Assembly (NCBI GenBank): GCA_030949385.1
Contig: JAUZSP010000002.1
Span: forward strand, 122,501 to 186,500
Source: Gammaproteobacteria bacterium
Lineage (GTDB): Bacteria; Pseudomonadota; Gammaproteobacteria; JAUZRS01
Direction: 5' to 3'
Length of the DNA stretch: 64,000 nucleotides
Made by a program: the position numbers and the translations under genes. This document shows, one piece after another, positions 53,682-64,000 of the stretch; position 1 is the stretch's first letter, and the number at the start of each line of letters is the position of its first letter. The notes below the pieces were generated by a model. It worked only from the letters and a program-made list of their open reading frames with translations, made no database searches and was not told the origin of the DNA.

Positions 53682-54994
53682 TGAATGTCTCTGTTTGGCG
53701 AGCTGAGTTGCAAAAGCAGCTGCTGTGGTTGATGTTGTTGTGGCTGTTTTTGCTGTGGTTATTGGGTGACGGTGTTTGGGCTTTGAATCTGGCGTTGTTG
53801 TTTTATATCGCTTGGAATCTACGTCAGTTGTATAAAGTGAATCGTTGGTTGGTTGAGGGAGGAAAGTTAAAACAAACCCCTGAATCTAAAGGGTTGTGGG
53901 AACATCTGATTCAGCAGATGTATCAAACCCAGCAGAAAAATCGGCTGCGTAAGCAGCGCTTGGCAAAAGTGTTGAAACGCTTTCATCGTTCTTTGGAGGC
54001 GATTCCCGATGCCACTATTGTGTTGCACAACCACGGTGAAATTGAGTGGGCCAATCAGGCTGCTGCACACTTGTTAAACATTCAAAACCCTCATGATCAC
54101 GGTCAACGCATTGATAATTTGATTCGTGATCCGGCCTTTCATGATTACATTCATCGGGGGGATTTCAGTCACAGTTTGGATATCCCTTCTCCTGTTATGA
54201 ATCAAGTGGAGCTTAACATTCGTATTGTGCCTTTTGATGAAGGGCATCTGTTGACGGTGCGTGATGTTAGTGATTTTCAGCGTTTGCAGAGCGTTCGGCG
54301 TGAGTTTGTGGCTAATGTCTCCCATGAATTGAGAACGCCGTTGACGGTGATTCGAGGTTACGTTGAAGCGCTGAATGACGATCCCTTGCCCGCTGAAAGT
54401 CAACAGGGCGTGAGAGCGATTCAGCGTCAAACCCTGCGTATGCAGGAGATCGTGGATGATTTGTTGACGCTTTCCCGTTTGGAAATGGAGCCTTTGGATT
54501 TACAGGAAGAGTGGTTGGATGTGCCGGTGCTGTTGGAGTCTCTCTGTGAAGACGCACGTCGTTTAAGCGCTCAGCGTCAGCATGTGATTCAGCTCTCTTG
54601 CCAACCGCTGCGGTTGTTGGGCAATCGGGCGGAGCTGAACAGTCTGTTTTCCAATTTGATCTATAACGCCGTTCAGCATACTCCTGAGGGGTGCCGTATT
54701 TTTGTGAAGTGGTGCGCTGAAGGTGAGGCTGCGCGGTTTTCTGTGCGGGATAAGGGCGTGGGTATTGAAGCGCAGAATCTATCCCGTTTGACGGAACGTT
54801 TTTATCGTGTGGATGCCGGTCGTTCACGCGATAAAGGCGGCACGGGGTTGGGTCTTTCCATTGTGAAGCACATTTTGGCGCGCCACGGCTCTTATCTGGA
54901 AGTGGAGAGTCAGCGCAGTAAGGGCAGTACGTTTGCGTGTTCTTTTTCTGCTGAGCGGGTTTCTGCACTTGCAGCGCTGGGTGGTCGTGCATAA
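53681..54994 (+). CDS. phoR: Phosphate regulon sensor kinase PhoR
   Basis: The 437-residue kinase has two N-terminal membrane helices, a PAS domain ([20 protein letters not shown]), the H-box [20 protein letters not shown] and ATP-binding N, G1 and G2 boxes ([46 protein letters not shown]). It phosphorylates PhoB when phosphate uptake through Pst is low, with PhoU as link. Confidence 0.96.
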   Translation: MNVSVWRAELQKQLLWLMLLWLFLLWLLGDGVWALNLALLFYIAWNLRQLYKVNRWLVEGGKLKQTPESKGLWEHLIQQMYQTQQKNRLRKQRLAKVLKRFHRSLEAIPDATIVLHNHGEIEWANQAAAHLLNIQNPHDHGQRIDNLIRDPAFHDYIHRGDFSHSLDIPSPVMNQVELNIRIVPFDEGHLLTVRDVSDFQRLQSVRREFVANVSHELRTPLTVIRGYVEALNDDPLPAESQQGVRAIQRQTLRMQEIVDDLLTLSRLEMEPLDLQEEWLDVPVLLESLCEDARRLSAQRQHVIQLSCQPLRLLGNRAELNSLFSNLIYNAVQHTPEGCRIFVKWCAEGEAARFSVRDKGVGIEAQNLSRLTERFYRVDAGRSRDKGGTGLGLSIVKHILARHGSYLEVESQRSKGSTFACSFSAERVSALAALGGRA

Positions 54995-55014
54995 TCAGAT
55001 CGCCGTTCGGTGTT

Positions 55015-55034
55015 CTGTCACAATTTGTTCACAT
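55015..55034 (+). promoter_or_regulatory. Pho-box-like site upstream of pstS
   Basis: CTGTCACAATTTGTTCACAT has two half-sites, CTGTCAC and TGTTCAC, 11 bp apart. It lies about 70 bp before the pstS start. Confidence 0.7.
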
Positions 55035-55103
55035 AATATTTATCGTGTTGTCATCTGTGTGGCGCACACTTTTGCAGACTCATTAAACAAGAAGGTGTTC
55101 TCA

Positions 55104-56072
55104 ATGTTCATGAAAACGGTGTGTGCGGCGCTCGGTGCCAGTTTTTGTTTGGCAACCCCCGTGTTGGCGGGGGTTAAGGTGGATCCGGCTTTGCCGGATT
55201 ACAGCATCAGTCGCGGTGTTTCTGGCAGCATTTCCAGTGTGGGGTCAGATACCTTGGCGAACTTGATGACCCTGTGGGCCGAAGGCTTTAAGCGTTATTA
55301 TCCCAATGTGAACATTCAAATTCAGGCGGCGGGTTCTTCCACTGCGCCTCCGGCTTTGACAGAGGCGACCTCCAATTTAGGGCCGATGAGTCGCAAGATG
55401 AAGCACAAAGAGCTGGCGTCCTTTGAAAAGCGCTACGGTTATAAACCCACCGCCATTCCGGTGGCCATTGATGCCTTGGCGGTTTATGTTCATAAAGACA
55501 ACCCCATCAAGGGCATGAGCATTGCTGATGTGGATGCTATTTTTTCCAGCACTCGCAAATGCGGTGCGGCGAAAGAGGTTAAAAAATGGGGGGATGTGGG
55601 TTTGAGTGGCTCATGGCGGCAACGCCGAGTGCAAATTTACGGCCGTAACTCGGTTTCCGGTACCTACGGTTATTTTAAGAAAAAAGCCCTCTGTAAAGGC
55701 GATTATAAAAATGGGGTCAATGAGCAGCCCGGTTCGGCTTCAGTGGTTCAATCGGTCTCCTCGTCTTTGAATGGCATCGGTTATTCGGGTATCGGCTATA
55801 AAACATCCGGTGTGCGCGCAGTGCCTTTGGCTAAAAAAGTAGGCGGTGAGTTTATTGTGGCCAGTCCAGAAAATGCGATCAATAAGCGTTATCCATTGGC
55901 GCGCTTCCTTTACGTTTACGTTAATAAACACCCCAACAAACCCCTGCCACCTCTGGAGCGCGAATTTATTAAAATGGTGCTTTCTAAGGAGGGTCAAGGC
56001 GTGGTATTGAAAGACGGTTACATTCCTCTGCCTGCCAAAGTGGTGCAGAAAATTTTGCATAAATTACACTAA
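55104..56072 (+). CDS. pstS: Phosphate ABC transporter substrate-binding protein
   Basis: This is a 322-residue periplasmic phosphate-binding protein from the ATG at 55104 (AAGGTG upstream). The signal peptide ends ATPVLAG. The phosphate loop is seen in [12 protein letters not shown] and [35 protein letters not shown] and [11 protein letters not shown] are typical of the PstS subfamily found with porin-linked pst operons. Confidence 0.92.
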   Translation: MFMKTVCAALGASFCLATPVLAGVKVDPALPDYSISRGVSGSISSVGSDTLANLMTLWAEGFKRYYPNVNIQIQAAGSSTAPPALTEATSNLGPMSRKMKHKELASFEKRYGYKPTAIPVAIDALAVYVHKDNPIKGMSIADVDAIFSSTRKCGAAKEVKKWGDVGLSGSWRQRRVQIYGRNSVSGTYGYFKKKALCKGDYKNGVNEQPGSASVVQSVSSSLNGIGYSGIGYKTSGVRAVPLAKKVGGEFIVASPENAINKRYPLARFLYVYVNKHPNKPLPPLEREFIKMVLSKEGQGVVLKDGYIPLPAKVVQKILHKLH

Positions 56073-56096
56073 TTCAGTGCGGATGGAGATGAAAAC

Positions 56097-57158
56097 ATGG
56101 CTAAAAAAATGATGAAAAACAGTGTGTCTGTGCTGAGTGCCTTGGTGTTAGTCGTGGCATCAGCAACCTCGATGGCAGGTGGTGTTGATGTGGCGAACAG
56201 TGATAATGGGCGCTTAAAATTGAGCAGCAAGCTCTTTTTGGGGCTCGCTCAGCAACGTGCGGAAAAAAACGGCGTTACCAGTAAAGAGGCAATAGGGGTT
56301 TCGTTGGATCGAGCGTATTTTGCTTTAAAGTATAAAATTGATCCGGTGTGGAGTTTGGGCTTCACCAGTGATGCGACGGTGGATACCAATTTGAGCAGCA
56401 AGCAGACGCGCCTTTATGTTAAAAAAGCCTATCTGAAAGGCAAACTTGCCAGAGAAGCTCAGCTTCGTTTGGGTGTGATTGCTACACCTTGGGTTGGGTA
56501 TGAGGATAAATTATTTAAACACCGTTACGTTTCCAAAAGTTACGTTGATCGGAAAAAATTTGACAGTTCTGCCGATGCCGGTGTGGCCTTGGCGGGTAAG
56601 TTGGGTGCGGGTTTTCTCTCCTACGATGTGGCAATGGTGAACGGTGCGGGGTACAGCAAAATTTCACCGTCACAGACAATGGATCTCAATATGCGGGTCG
56701 GAATTTATCCTGTGAAAGGGTTGACGCTGGATGCCAATTACCGCGATGGTTATTTGGGGCATAAAAAATTAGGCGTGCTGGATGCACCGAAGCAAACCAC
56801 GCTGCAAACCTTGGCCACCTTTGGCGGTGCTGCGTATCGCATTGGTGTTGGGTATGTGAATCACGAAAAGGTGGCGGGTTCCGTTACCAGCACGGATATT
56901 GGGGTGATTGCCTGGGGGTGGTTGAAGCTTAATAAATGGGGCGCGTTTGCCCGTTTTGAACAGACCGACACCGATCAGAGCGGCGTGAGTGTGACCGAGC
57001 AAGAGAGTCGTTATGTGGTGGGGGCTGAGTATGCTTACAACAAGCAGGTGCGGTTTTCTCTGGCTGTGGATCACGCCAATACAGATCAAGCGGGGTTTGT
57101 TACGGGGGAAACAGAAACAAAAGATCGCGTGGGTTTGTACAGCGTAGTTAAATTTTAA
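56097..57158 (+). CDS. Outer-membrane porin, probably phosphate-selective type
   Basis: The 353-residue protein has a signal peptide (SVLSALVLVVASATSMAGG) and a beta-barrel. Lys and Arg are frequent in the first half (YVKKAYLKGKLAREAQLRLG). The C-terminus is LYSVVKF, ending in Phe. It lies 24 bases after pstS within the Pho regulon. An OprP/OprO-like role in phosphate entry is likely by context, though sequence similarity was not tested. Confidence 0.83.
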   Translation: MAKKMMKNSVSVLSALVLVVASATSMAGGVDVANSDNGRLKLSSKLFLGLAQQRAEKNGVTSKEAIGVSLDRAYFALKYKIDPVWSLGFTSDATVDTNLSSKQTRLYVKKAYLKGKLAREAQLRLGVIATPWVGYEDKLFKHRYVSKSYVDRKKFDSSADAGVALAGKLGAGFLSYDVAMVNGAGYSKISPSQTMDLNMRVGIYPVKGLTLDANYRDGYLGHKKLGVLDAPKQTTLQTLATFGGAAYRIGVGYVNHEKVAGSVTSTDIGVIAWGWLKLNKWGAFARFEQTDTDQSGVSVTEQESRYVVGAEYAYNKQVRFSLAVDHANTDQAGFVTGETETKDRVGLYSVVKF

Positions 57159-57178
57159 TAGGCTATTAACTCCTCTTT

Positions 57179-57205
57179 GCCCTCACTTGTGAGGGCTTTT
57201 TTTTG
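57179..57205 (+). terminator. Terminator after the pst-linked porin
   Basis: GCCCTCAC and GTGAGGGC pair around TT and are followed by T8. Confidence 0.92.
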
Positions 57206-57218
57206 CTCATTTTTGACA

Positions 57219-57237
57219 CGTCATTAAACTGTTACAC
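57219..57237 (+). promoter_or_regulatory. Pho-box-like site upstream of pstC
   Basis: CGTCATTAAACTGTTACAC has half-sites CGTCATT and CTGTTAC at about 11 bp spacing. It lies just after the porin terminator, so pstCAB-phoU has its own promoter. Confidence 0.65.
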
Positions 57238-57257
57238 AACGTTTGTATTCTGCTCAC

Positions 57258-59529
57258 ATGAGCGAACTACTGTCATCTAAAACAAACTCCTTATTCAGTG
57301 AGCGCAGTAAACAGCGCCGTAAACTGAGGTCTTTCAAAGAGCATTTGGCGCGTTATTTGGTCGCTGTCGGTGGCATTGGCGTGATTGCGGCTATTGTGCT
57401 GATTTTTGTCTATTTGCTGTACGTGGTGTTTCCGATTTTTTTGCCTGCCAGCATGGAGCCATTGCAGCGTTACAGTTTAGAAACGCAAGGCAAAGGGATT
57501 TATCTCGCACTGGAAGAGCAAAATGAGGTGGCGCTGCGCATTGATGAGCAGGGCAACGTGCTCTTTTTTGCAACGCACAGCGGTAAAACGGTGCATAAAG
57601 AGCGCCTGCCTCTGCCCGCTGGCACGCAGATCAGCAGCATGGTGGAGGTGGATGCCAATCAAGGCCTGTTGGCGTTTGGTCTGGACAGTGGTGCGGTGTT
57701 GCTGGCCAAACCGCAGTATCAGATCAGCTACCCCAATGATGTGCGCCACATTACACCGAAGATGGCGTACCCCTTTGGTGATGAGGCGCTGATCCTTCGA
57801 GAGGACGGCTCGGCGGTTGAAACATTGGCGGTGGGTAACAGCGAGGAGAGCATCAGTTTTTTGAGTTACAACGCCAGCGCTGGCTTGGTGTTGAATTATT
57901 ACCTCAAAGAAGAAGATTTGATGGAGGAGGGTTTCACACTGGAAGAACAAAGTGTGGCACACCTTGATTATGCTCAAACGGTGTCACGTTTGCAGTTGGA
58001 TGCAGAGCAGCAATTTGCCTTTGTGGCCACCGCTGAAGGGGTATTAACGGTTTTTTCTCTGGCAGATAAAAGCGAACCAGAGATGAGCCAGCGAGTGCAT
58101 TTGCTGGCAGGCGGTGCGCGTTTGAGTCGTTTGGATTTTTTGCTGGGTTCTTTGTCGCTGCTGGTGTCAGACAGCAAGGGCACTATCTCTCAGTGGTTTA
58201 TGAGCAGAGATGCCCAAAATGCCTTTCAGTTGACGCACATTCGTCAATTTGAGCCGATGGTAAGCGGGGTTCAACTGCTGCATTCTGAGCAGCGGCGTAA
58301 GGGCTTTGTGGCGCTGGATCAAACGGGGCAGGTGGCGCTTTATCACAGCACCTCTGAGCGTTTGGTGTTGAGCCAACCTTTGTTAGACAGATCGCCGCAG
58401 CTGATGGCTTTGTCACCCCGAGCCAACCGCCTATTGTTGGAAAGTGATGATGGCGTGATTGATCTTTGGTCAATTGACAACGAGCACCCTGAGATTTCTT
58501 GGAGTGCTTTGTGGGATGAAGTGTGGTACGAGAGCTATTCTGAGCCGGATTATGTCTGGCAATCTTCTTCGGCTAGCAATGATTTTGAACCTAAATTCAG
58601 TTTGGTTCCACTGACCTTTGGCACCATTAAGGCGGCTTTTTATGCCATGTTGATGGCGATGCCATTGGCTATTTTTGGTGCTATTTATACCGCTTATTTT
58701 ATGGCTCCGTCGATGCGTAAAGTGGTTAAGCCGACGATTGAAATTATGGAGGCGTTGCCCACGGTGATTTTGGGCTTTTTGGCCGGTCTCTGGCTTGCAC
58801 CTTTTGCTGAGGCAAATCTGCCAGGCATCTTTACCCTGTTGTTGCTGATGCCCCTTGGGATGCTGTTGTTTGCCTACGCTTGGACGCATTGGTTGCCCAA
58901 GCGAGTGCAACAGTGTGTGCCAGACGGTTGGCAGGCAGCACTCTTGATGCCGGTTGTTATTGTGGTGGGGTGGGGCAGCATCGCATTGAGTCCGACCCTG
59001 GGAGGGGCTGTTGTTTGATGGCAATATGCAGATGTGGATGCAGCATGAATTGGGCATCGGTTTTGATCAACGTAATGCACTGATTGTTGGTTTGGCGATG
59101 GGTTTTGCGGTGATTCCGACCATCTTTTCCATTACCGAAGATGCGATTTTCAGTGTGCCAAAACACCTCAGTTACGGCTCTTTGGCTTTGGGAGCAACGC
59201 CGTGGCAGACCTTGATTCGAGTGGTGCTGTTGACCGCCAGTCCGGGAATTTTTTCAGCGGTGATGATCGGTTTGGGGCGCGCGGTGGGGGAAACCATGAT
59301 TGTCTTAATGGCGACGGGCAATACACCGATTATGGATTTCAGCGTTTTTGAGGGCATGAGGACGTTGTCGGCCAATATTGCCGTGGAGGTACCAGAAGCG
59401 GAGCTGAACAGTTCGCACTACCGAATTTTGTTTTTGGCCGCGTTGGTGTTGTTTATGGTGACCTTTGTCTTTAATTCCGTAGCGGAGCTGGTGCGTCAGC
59501 GGTTGCGCGACAAATACAGTAATTTGTAA
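57258..59529 (+). pseudogene. pstC: Phosphate permease subunit PstC, split by a one-base frameshift
   Basis: The long gammaproteobacterial PstC form has a first membrane helix, a large periplasmic insert of about 400 residues and the ABC permease domain. The frame from 57258 ends at 59018 (LSPTLGGAVV). The next frame continues at 59002 as LEGLLFDGNMQMWMQHELGI and carries the rest, with the EAA-like loop [20 protein letters not shown]. Removing one G from the GGG at 58999-59001 restores a single reading frame of about 757 codons. It is either a real mutation or a homopolymer sequencing error. Downstream pst genes are intact. Confidence 0.88.
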
Positions 59530-59542
59530 GGGCAAGGATAAA

Positions 59543-61207
59543 ATGAAATCAAACTCAATGAAAAAGTGGTTTGCAGCCGGTACGCCGTGGATCTGGTTGA
59601 ACGCTGGGGCGGTGAGCATCAGTGTGGTGATGGTGGTGGGGCTGTTGTTGTTGATTGCGGTACGCGGTTTGGGGCATTTTTGGCCTGCGGATGTGCAGCA
59701 GTACCGCTATCACGATCAAGGTAAAACCGTGCGTTTGATTGGTGAACAGGTGAGCGAAGAGTTGATCTCCAGTGAGTTGCTGCGTGAGTCGGGACAGACG
59801 GTGGCGGATGATCGTGAAAGCGTTAAGCGTTATTTACTCAAAATTGGCAACCGTGATATTGGGGGGCTTGATTTTGTCTGGATCACGGAATTGGGCATTG
59901 AAGAGCAGGGTCAGCCTGATGCGTTGATGGTATTGGAGCGCCGGGAGTGGGGCAATTTTTACGGTTATTTGAAGCAGGTTAAAGAACGTGGCCAGTTGGT
60001 TTCGTCCAAGCAGAGCCTCTGGTCTGAATTGCAGCAGCGTTTGCAGCGGGTCAGCCATTTTTATGAGCGCATTGAAAAAATTCAAAAATCGGAGATAGGA
60101 GCGGTCAATTATCAATTGGAGCGCCTGCGTCTGCAAGCGCGTTCGTATGAGTTAGAGGGGGGGGGCAGTGCGCAGCAACAGAGTGAGCTGGCGAGTGAGC
60201 GCCAGCGTTTGAATCTCGAATACGAGCGGCTGCAAAAAGAGTTGAATCAGTTGTTGCATCAGGTGAACCGTGACAGTTTGGTGGCCGAGGTTATGAGCGG
60301 TGAAACGGTGGAAATTTCGCTGCAAAAAATAGTGCAGGCGTACCGCCCCAACGAAATGAATGTGCTGCAAAAATTAGGGTTTTATTTCGCCAGCATCGGC
60401 TCTTTTGTCAGCGATGATCCCCGTGAAGCGAATACGGAAGGCGGCATTTTTCCGGCTATTTTTGGCACCGTTATGATGGTGTTGTTGATGGCCATTATGG
60501 TCACGCCGTTGGGGGTGATTGCGGCGCTCTATCTGCGCGAATACGCCCATCAAGGTTTTGTGACCCGCGCCATTCGTATCGCGGTAAACAACTTGGCGGG
60601 TGTCCCTTCGATTGTTTACGGTATTTTTGGTTTGGGGTTTTTTGTCTACTTTTTGGGTGGCAACATTGACCAGCTTTTTTTCCCCGAATCGGCTCCCGCG
60701 CCCACCTTTGGAACGCCCGGATTGTTGTGGGCCTCTTTGACCTTGGCGTTGTTAACGCTGCCGGTGGTGATTGTGGCCACGGAAGAGGGTTTGTCTCGCA
60801 TTCCGCGCTCCATTCGTGAAGGCTCGTTGGCGTTGGGAGCCACCAAAGCTGAGACGTTGTGGCATACGGTCTTGCCGATGGCCAGTCCTGCCATTATGAC
60901 GGGATTGATTTTGGCCATCGCCCGCGCTGCTGGTGAGGTTGCGCCGTTGATGTTGGTGGGGGTGGTTAAACTGGCTCCCACGCTGCCCTTGGATGGCAAT
61001 TTCCCCTTTTTGCATATGGAGCGGCAGTTTATGCATTTGGGGTTTCATATTTACGATGTGGGTTTTCAAAGCCCTAATGTGGAAGCGGCACGCCCGTTGG
61101 TGTATGCGACGGCGTTGTTGTTGGTGCTGGTTATTATCATGCTTAACTTGACTGCCATTGCCATCCGTAACCGTCTGCGGGAAAAATTCCGCTCTCTTGA
61201 GAATTGA
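59543..61207 (+). CDS. pstA: Phosphate ABC transporter permease PstA (long form)
   Basis: The 554-residue protein has an N-terminal membrane helix ([20 protein letters not shown]), a long periplasmic segment with coiled coil (about 60-260) and five to six permease helices ([40 protein letters not shown]). The ABC-coupling loop is [20 protein letters not shown]. It pairs with PstC to form the membrane channel of the Pst uptake system. Confidence 0.94.
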   Translation: MKSNSMKKWFAAGTPWIWLNAGAVSISVVMVVGLLLLIAVRGLGHFWPADVQQYRYHDQGKTVRLIGEQVSEELISSELLRESGQTVADDRESVKRYLLKIGNRDIGGLDFVWITELGIEEQGQPDALMVLERREWGNFYGYLKQVKERGQLVSSKQSLWSELQQRLQRVSHFYERIEKIQKSEIGAVNYQLERLRLQARSYELEGGGSAQQQSELASERQRLNLEYERLQKELNQLLHQVNRDSLVAEVMSGETVEISLQKIVQAYRPNEMNVLQKLGFYFASIGSFVSDDPREANTEGGIFPAIFGTVMMVLLMAIMVTPLGVIAALYLREYAHQGFVTRAIRIAVNNLAGVPSIVYGIFGLGFFVYFLGGNIDQLFFPESAPAPTFGTPGLLWASLTLALLTLPVVIVATEEGLSRIPRSIREGSLALGATKAETLWHTVLPMASPAIMTGLILAIARAAGEVAPLMLVGVVKLAPTLPLDGNFPFLHMERQFMHLGFHIYDVGFQSPNVEAARPLVYATALLLVLVIIMLNLTAIAIRNRLREKFRSLEN

Positions 61208-61218
61208 GGTTTTTTTTA

Positions 61219-62064
61219 ATGAGCGATACCAGCGGCAGCAGCTCTGCCAATCACGCCATTGATGTGCGTCATTTAAGTCCTTCCCGACCGGCTTTGAAGT
61301 TGGAAGAGGAGCAGGTTTCGTTGCAGGTGAAGGATTTGCAGCTTTATTACGCTGAAAAGCGGGCGTTGCACGGCATTAATTTGGATATTCCGCAAAAAAA
61401 AGTTACGGCCTTTATTGGCCCAAGTGGGTGTGGTAAATCAACGTTGTTGCGCTGTTTTAATCGCATGAATGATCTGGTGGACGGCTGTCGTATCGAAGGT
61501 GAAATTACCCTTGATGGCGAAAACATCTACGCTCCGCAGGTGGATGTGCCAGATCTGCGTCGTCGAGTGGGGATGGTGTTTCAAAAACCCAACCCTTTTC
61601 CTAAGTCGATTTATGAAAATGTGGCGTACGGTTTGCGGTTGCAGGGAGTGAATAAACGCCGTCTACTGGACGAGGTAGTGGAGAGTTCGCTACGGCGAGC
61701 GGCGCTTTGGGATGAGGTAAAAGACCGTTTGCACGACAGTGCTTTTGGTTTGTCAGGGGGGCAGCAGCAGCGTTTGGTGATTGCTCGCGCGGTGGCCATT
61801 GAGCCAGAGGTGCTGTTGCTGGATGAACCGGCTTCGGCATTGGATCCAATTTCGACCTTGAAGATTGAAGAGTTGATCTACGAGCTGAAATCAAAATACA
61901 CCCTTGTAATCGTGACCCACAATATGCAGCAGGCGGCGCGGGTTTCGGATTACACCGCCTTTATGTATATGGGGGATCTGATTGAGTACGGTGCCACGGA
62001 TAGTCTGTTTACTAATCCAACACAGAAACAGACGGAAGACTATATTACCGGTCGTTACGGTTAA
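61219..62064 (+). CDS. pstB: Phosphate ABC transporter ATPase PstB
   Basis: The 281-residue ATPase has Walker [22 protein letters not shown]-loop [16 protein letters not shown], signature LSGGQQQRL, Walker [13 protein letters not shown] and the switch His in [15 protein letters not shown]. The N-terminal 35 residues form an extra Ser-rich leader. The ATG at 61219 follows GAGG; an upstream start at 61204 is less likely. Confidence 0.96.
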   Translation: MSDTSGSSSANHAIDVRHLSPSRPALKLEEEQVSLQVKDLQLYYAEKRALHGINLDIPQKKVTAFIGPSGCGKSTLLRCFNRMNDLVDGCRIEGEITLDGENIYAPQVDVPDLRRRVGMVFQKPNPFPKSIYENVAYGLRLQGVNKRRLLDEVVESSLRRAALWDEVKDRLHDSAFGLSGGQQQRLVIARAVAIEPEVLLLDEPASALDPISTLKIEELIYELKSKYTLVIVTHNMQQAARVSDYTAFMYMGDLIEYGATDSLFTNPTQKQTEDYITGRYG

Positions 62065-62081
62065 TCTGAAAGGGGGTGAGC

Positions 62082-62801
62082 GTGGATAAGATGAATTTGG
62101 GTAAACACATCTCTCAGCAGTTCAACAGCGAATTGGAGGGGGTGCGTAATCGAGTCCTAGCAATGGGTGGGCTGGTGGAAAAACAGGTCTCCAATGGTCT
62201 GAAAGCGATGTTGGAGGCCGATGCCAAGCTGGGTGAGGCGGTGGCGAATGGAGATTATGAGGTCAATGCGATGGAGGTGGCGATTGACGAAGAGTGTACT
62301 CAGATCATTGCGCGTCGCCAGCCTGCGGCCAGTGATTTGCGGGTCATCGTAACCATGATTAAGACCATTACCGATCTGGAGCGCATCGGTGATGAAGCAG
62401 AAAAATTAGGTCAGTTTGCAGAGAAGATGGCGGCGAATGAGCGGGATCAAGATTATTTGATTGGCATCGGTCATCTGGGAGAGCTGGTGCAACGTCTGTT
62501 GCACGATGCTCTGGATGCGTTTGCCCGCATGGATGTCAAGGCGGCTTTACAGGTGGCGGGTGAAGAGCCAAAAACCAACCGTGAATACGAAGCGGTGATG
62601 CGTCAATTGATCACCCATATGATGGAAGATCCGCGCACCATTAAACGCGCCTTACAGGCGCTTTGGTGCGCGCGTGCTTTGGAGCGCATTGGGGATCATT
62701 CGCGCAATATCTGTGAATATGTGGTCTATATGGTGGTAGGAAAGGATATTCGTCATACTACACTGGAAGAAGCGCGAGACCGTGTGGAGAAGGGGCGTTA
62801 A
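62082..62801 (+). CDS. phoU: Phosphate signalling protein PhoU
   Basis: The 239-residue protein has two PhoU helical repeats with metal-binding motifs of the type [20 protein letters not shown] (first repeat) and [20 protein letters not shown] (second repeat). The GTG at 62082 gives [15 protein letters not shown], aligning with the E. coli start; AGGGGGTG is the ribosome site. It links Pst activity to PhoR. Its end overlaps the convergent GGDEF gene by four bases. Confidence 0.95.
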   Translation: MDKMNLGKHISQQFNSELEGVRNRVLAMGGLVEKQVSNGLKAMLEADAKLGEAVANGDYEVNAMEVAIDEECTQIIARRQPAASDLRVIVTMIKTITDLERIGDEAEKLGQFAEKMAANERDQDYLIGIGHLGELVQRLLHDALDAFARMDVKAALQVAGEEPKTNREYEAVMRQLITHMMEDPRTIKRALQALWCARALERIGDHSRNICEYVVYMVVGKDIRHTTLEEARDRVEKGR

Positions 62802-64000
62802 GATTTTTTTGTGGGCTGTTCCAATGCCTGTGGCCGCGAGAGATAAAATCCCTGTATGTATTCAACCCCCAGTTCAGTCAGTTGTTGGTAAATCTCTTCA
62901 TCATCAATGTGGCTGGCGATGACTTTAAGATCCAACATCTGTGCTACTTCCAGCAACGCTTTGAGAATCACCCGATCAGGAGAATGCTCGCCAATGTGCT
63001 TGGTCAGACGTGGATCAAGTTTGACAAAGTCAAAGGGATGGTCGCGCAGATTGGCCAAGGAGCTGGCGGAATTGTGAAAACGATCTAGGGTGAATTGGCA
63101 GCCGTGCTGTTTTAGTTCACGAATAAACCGGTTGGTTTTCGCCTGATTGCTGTTGAGAACCTCTTCGTTGATTTCAAAGCAGATGCGTTTTGCATCGACG
63201 TCGTACTGTTGCAAACGGCTGGTAATAAAACGCAGCATGTTTTCATCTTTCAACGATTGCAGTGAGAGGTTGATGGTAAACAGGGTGACGGTTTTTGCTT
63301 CTGCGGCGTGAGTTGAGATCCAGCGTAGACTCTGTTTGATCACCCAGCGATCCAGATCGGCCATCAATTTATTGCGTTCTGCGGTGGGCAGAAAAGCACT
63401 TGGCAGTAAAATCTCGCCGTTGTTATTGCCCCGCACCAGCAGCTCTAAAATCCGCTCTTTTTGTTGGCCACGAGCGGCAGAGCTGCGCCGCAGAGCATGA
63501 ATGGGCTGAAAATAGAGGCAAAGTTGATGGTCTTGCAGACCGGCTGAGAGCGTGCTGGCCCAGCTGGCGGTGTCGTTTTGCCAATCGCTTTTTTGGCCAC
63601 TATCATCGTAAATCTGGACTCGATTTCCGCCCATGGTTTTGGCTACATAACAGGCATCGTCTGCTTGCATGAGCAGTTCATGGACGTTATTGGCGTTGTT
63701 GTCGATGGTCACCAGACCGATGCTGGCACCGATGCTAAAGTGACGTTTTTTGCAGTGAAAATGAAACTTTTCCAGTGACTCACAGATGCTGTGACCGACC
63801 TCATACCCCTGCTGTTGTGAGCAGTGTTCGAGCAAAATGGCGAACTCATCGCCGCCCAGACGCGCCACTGTGTCGCGGGTGCGAACACGGTTTTTAAACT
63901 CCTCGGTGACTTGGCGCAGCAACTCATCGCCAGCCGCGTGACCGCAATTATCATTGATCTGTTTCAGTCGATCCAGATCCAGGCTTAACAGCGTGTGGCT
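62798..64000 (-). CDS. GGDEF domain with degenerate EAL domain (5' end outside window)
   Basis: The coding frame is open to the end of the window and begins beyond it. The GGDEF domain is visible ([35 protein letters not shown]), so diguanylate cyclase activity is possible. The EAL domain lacks key residues: EALLR is replaced by ELLVR, and DDFGTGYSSL by [14 protein letters not shown], so phosphodiesterase activity is unlikely. Such proteins can bind RNA or act as sensors (CsrD is an example with changes in both motifs). The N-terminal part cannot be judged. Confidence 0.88.
   Translation of the reverse strand, partial: SHTLLSLDLDRLKQINDNCGHAAGDELLRQVTEEFKNRVRTRDTVARLGGDEFAILLEHCSQQQGYEVGHSICESLEKFHFHCKKRHFSIGASIGLVTIDNNANNVHELLMQADDACYVAKTMGGNRVQIYDDSGQKSDWQNDTASWASTLSAGLQDHQLCLYFQPIHALRRSSAARGQQKERILELLVRGNNNGEILLPSAFLPTAERNKLMADLDRWVIKQSLRWISTHAAEAKTVTLFTINLSLQSLKDENMLRFITSRLQQYDVDAKRICFEINEEVLNSNQAKTNRFIRELKQHGCQFTLDRFHNSASSLANLRDHPFDFVKLDPRLTKHIGEHSPDRVILKALLEVAQMLDLKVIASHIDDEEIYQQLTELGVEYIQGFYLSRPQALEQPTKKS

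Overview
The window is a stretch of a gammaproteobacterial chromosome. Supporting features are the 23S-5S rRNA tail, SpeD of the enterobacterial type, Coq7, a Crp/Vfr regulator beside an OsmC gene, rplM-rpsI, and a PhoBR-Pst-PhoU block. TusA and periplasmic rhodanese and cytochrome genes fit a sulfur- or metal-oxidising lineage, but the genus cannot be fixed from sequence alone.

Layout. 1-1506: end of an rRNA operon (23S 3' part, 5S, terminator). 1537-5142: lytic transglycosylase and nitroreductase (minus strand), then birA-coaX-SPOR protein (plus strand). 5217-14524: a 9.2-kb integrated element in a tRNA-Thr(TGT) gene, bounded by 52-bp direct repeats. It has a P4-type integrase, an AlpA-like and a Mor-like regulator, a zinc/Toprim primase, a D5-type helicase, small unknown genes, and two oppositely oriented arrays of the iteron GGTGACGATAA. 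No capsid or tail genes are seen, so it resembles a phage satellite or replicating genomic island. 14649-18021: PGPGW-MOSC fusion, a proline-rich secreted protein, Ppx/GppA.

18102-30403 is the most notable region: three multicopper oxidases, a pentaheme-type cytochrome c, an outer-membrane barrel, a DUF3106-like and a small secreted protein, an ECF sigma factor with a DUF3619/anti-sigma-like partner, and a Crp/Vfr regulator. Four minus-strand promoters share GTCAAC-N17/18-CGA (ahead of the sigma gene, the cytochrome and two oxidases). Three of these also carry a TGTGA-N6-TCAC(A/G) site at an almost constant distance upstream. I read this as one ECF- and Crp-controlled cell-envelope redox system of unknown substrate. 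A TetR-TusA pair with two matching operators sits inside it.

30506-43071: housekeeping genes (OsmC, a DUF885 protein with a changed metal motif, SpeD, Coq7, a candidate small RNA, rplM-rpsI, tRNA-Gln, rhodanese, porin, a giant FAD/Fe-S dehydrogenase, NadA). 43140-52921: a type I restriction-modification locus whose hsdS is broken by frameshifts and by an IS630-family insertion. A REP-flanked RAYT cassette lies between hsdS and hsdR. 52926-62801: phosphate regulon phoBR-pstS-porin-pstCAB-phoU with three Pho-box-like sites and a one-base frameshift in pstC. 62798-64000: a GGDEF protein with a degenerate EAL domain, running off the window.
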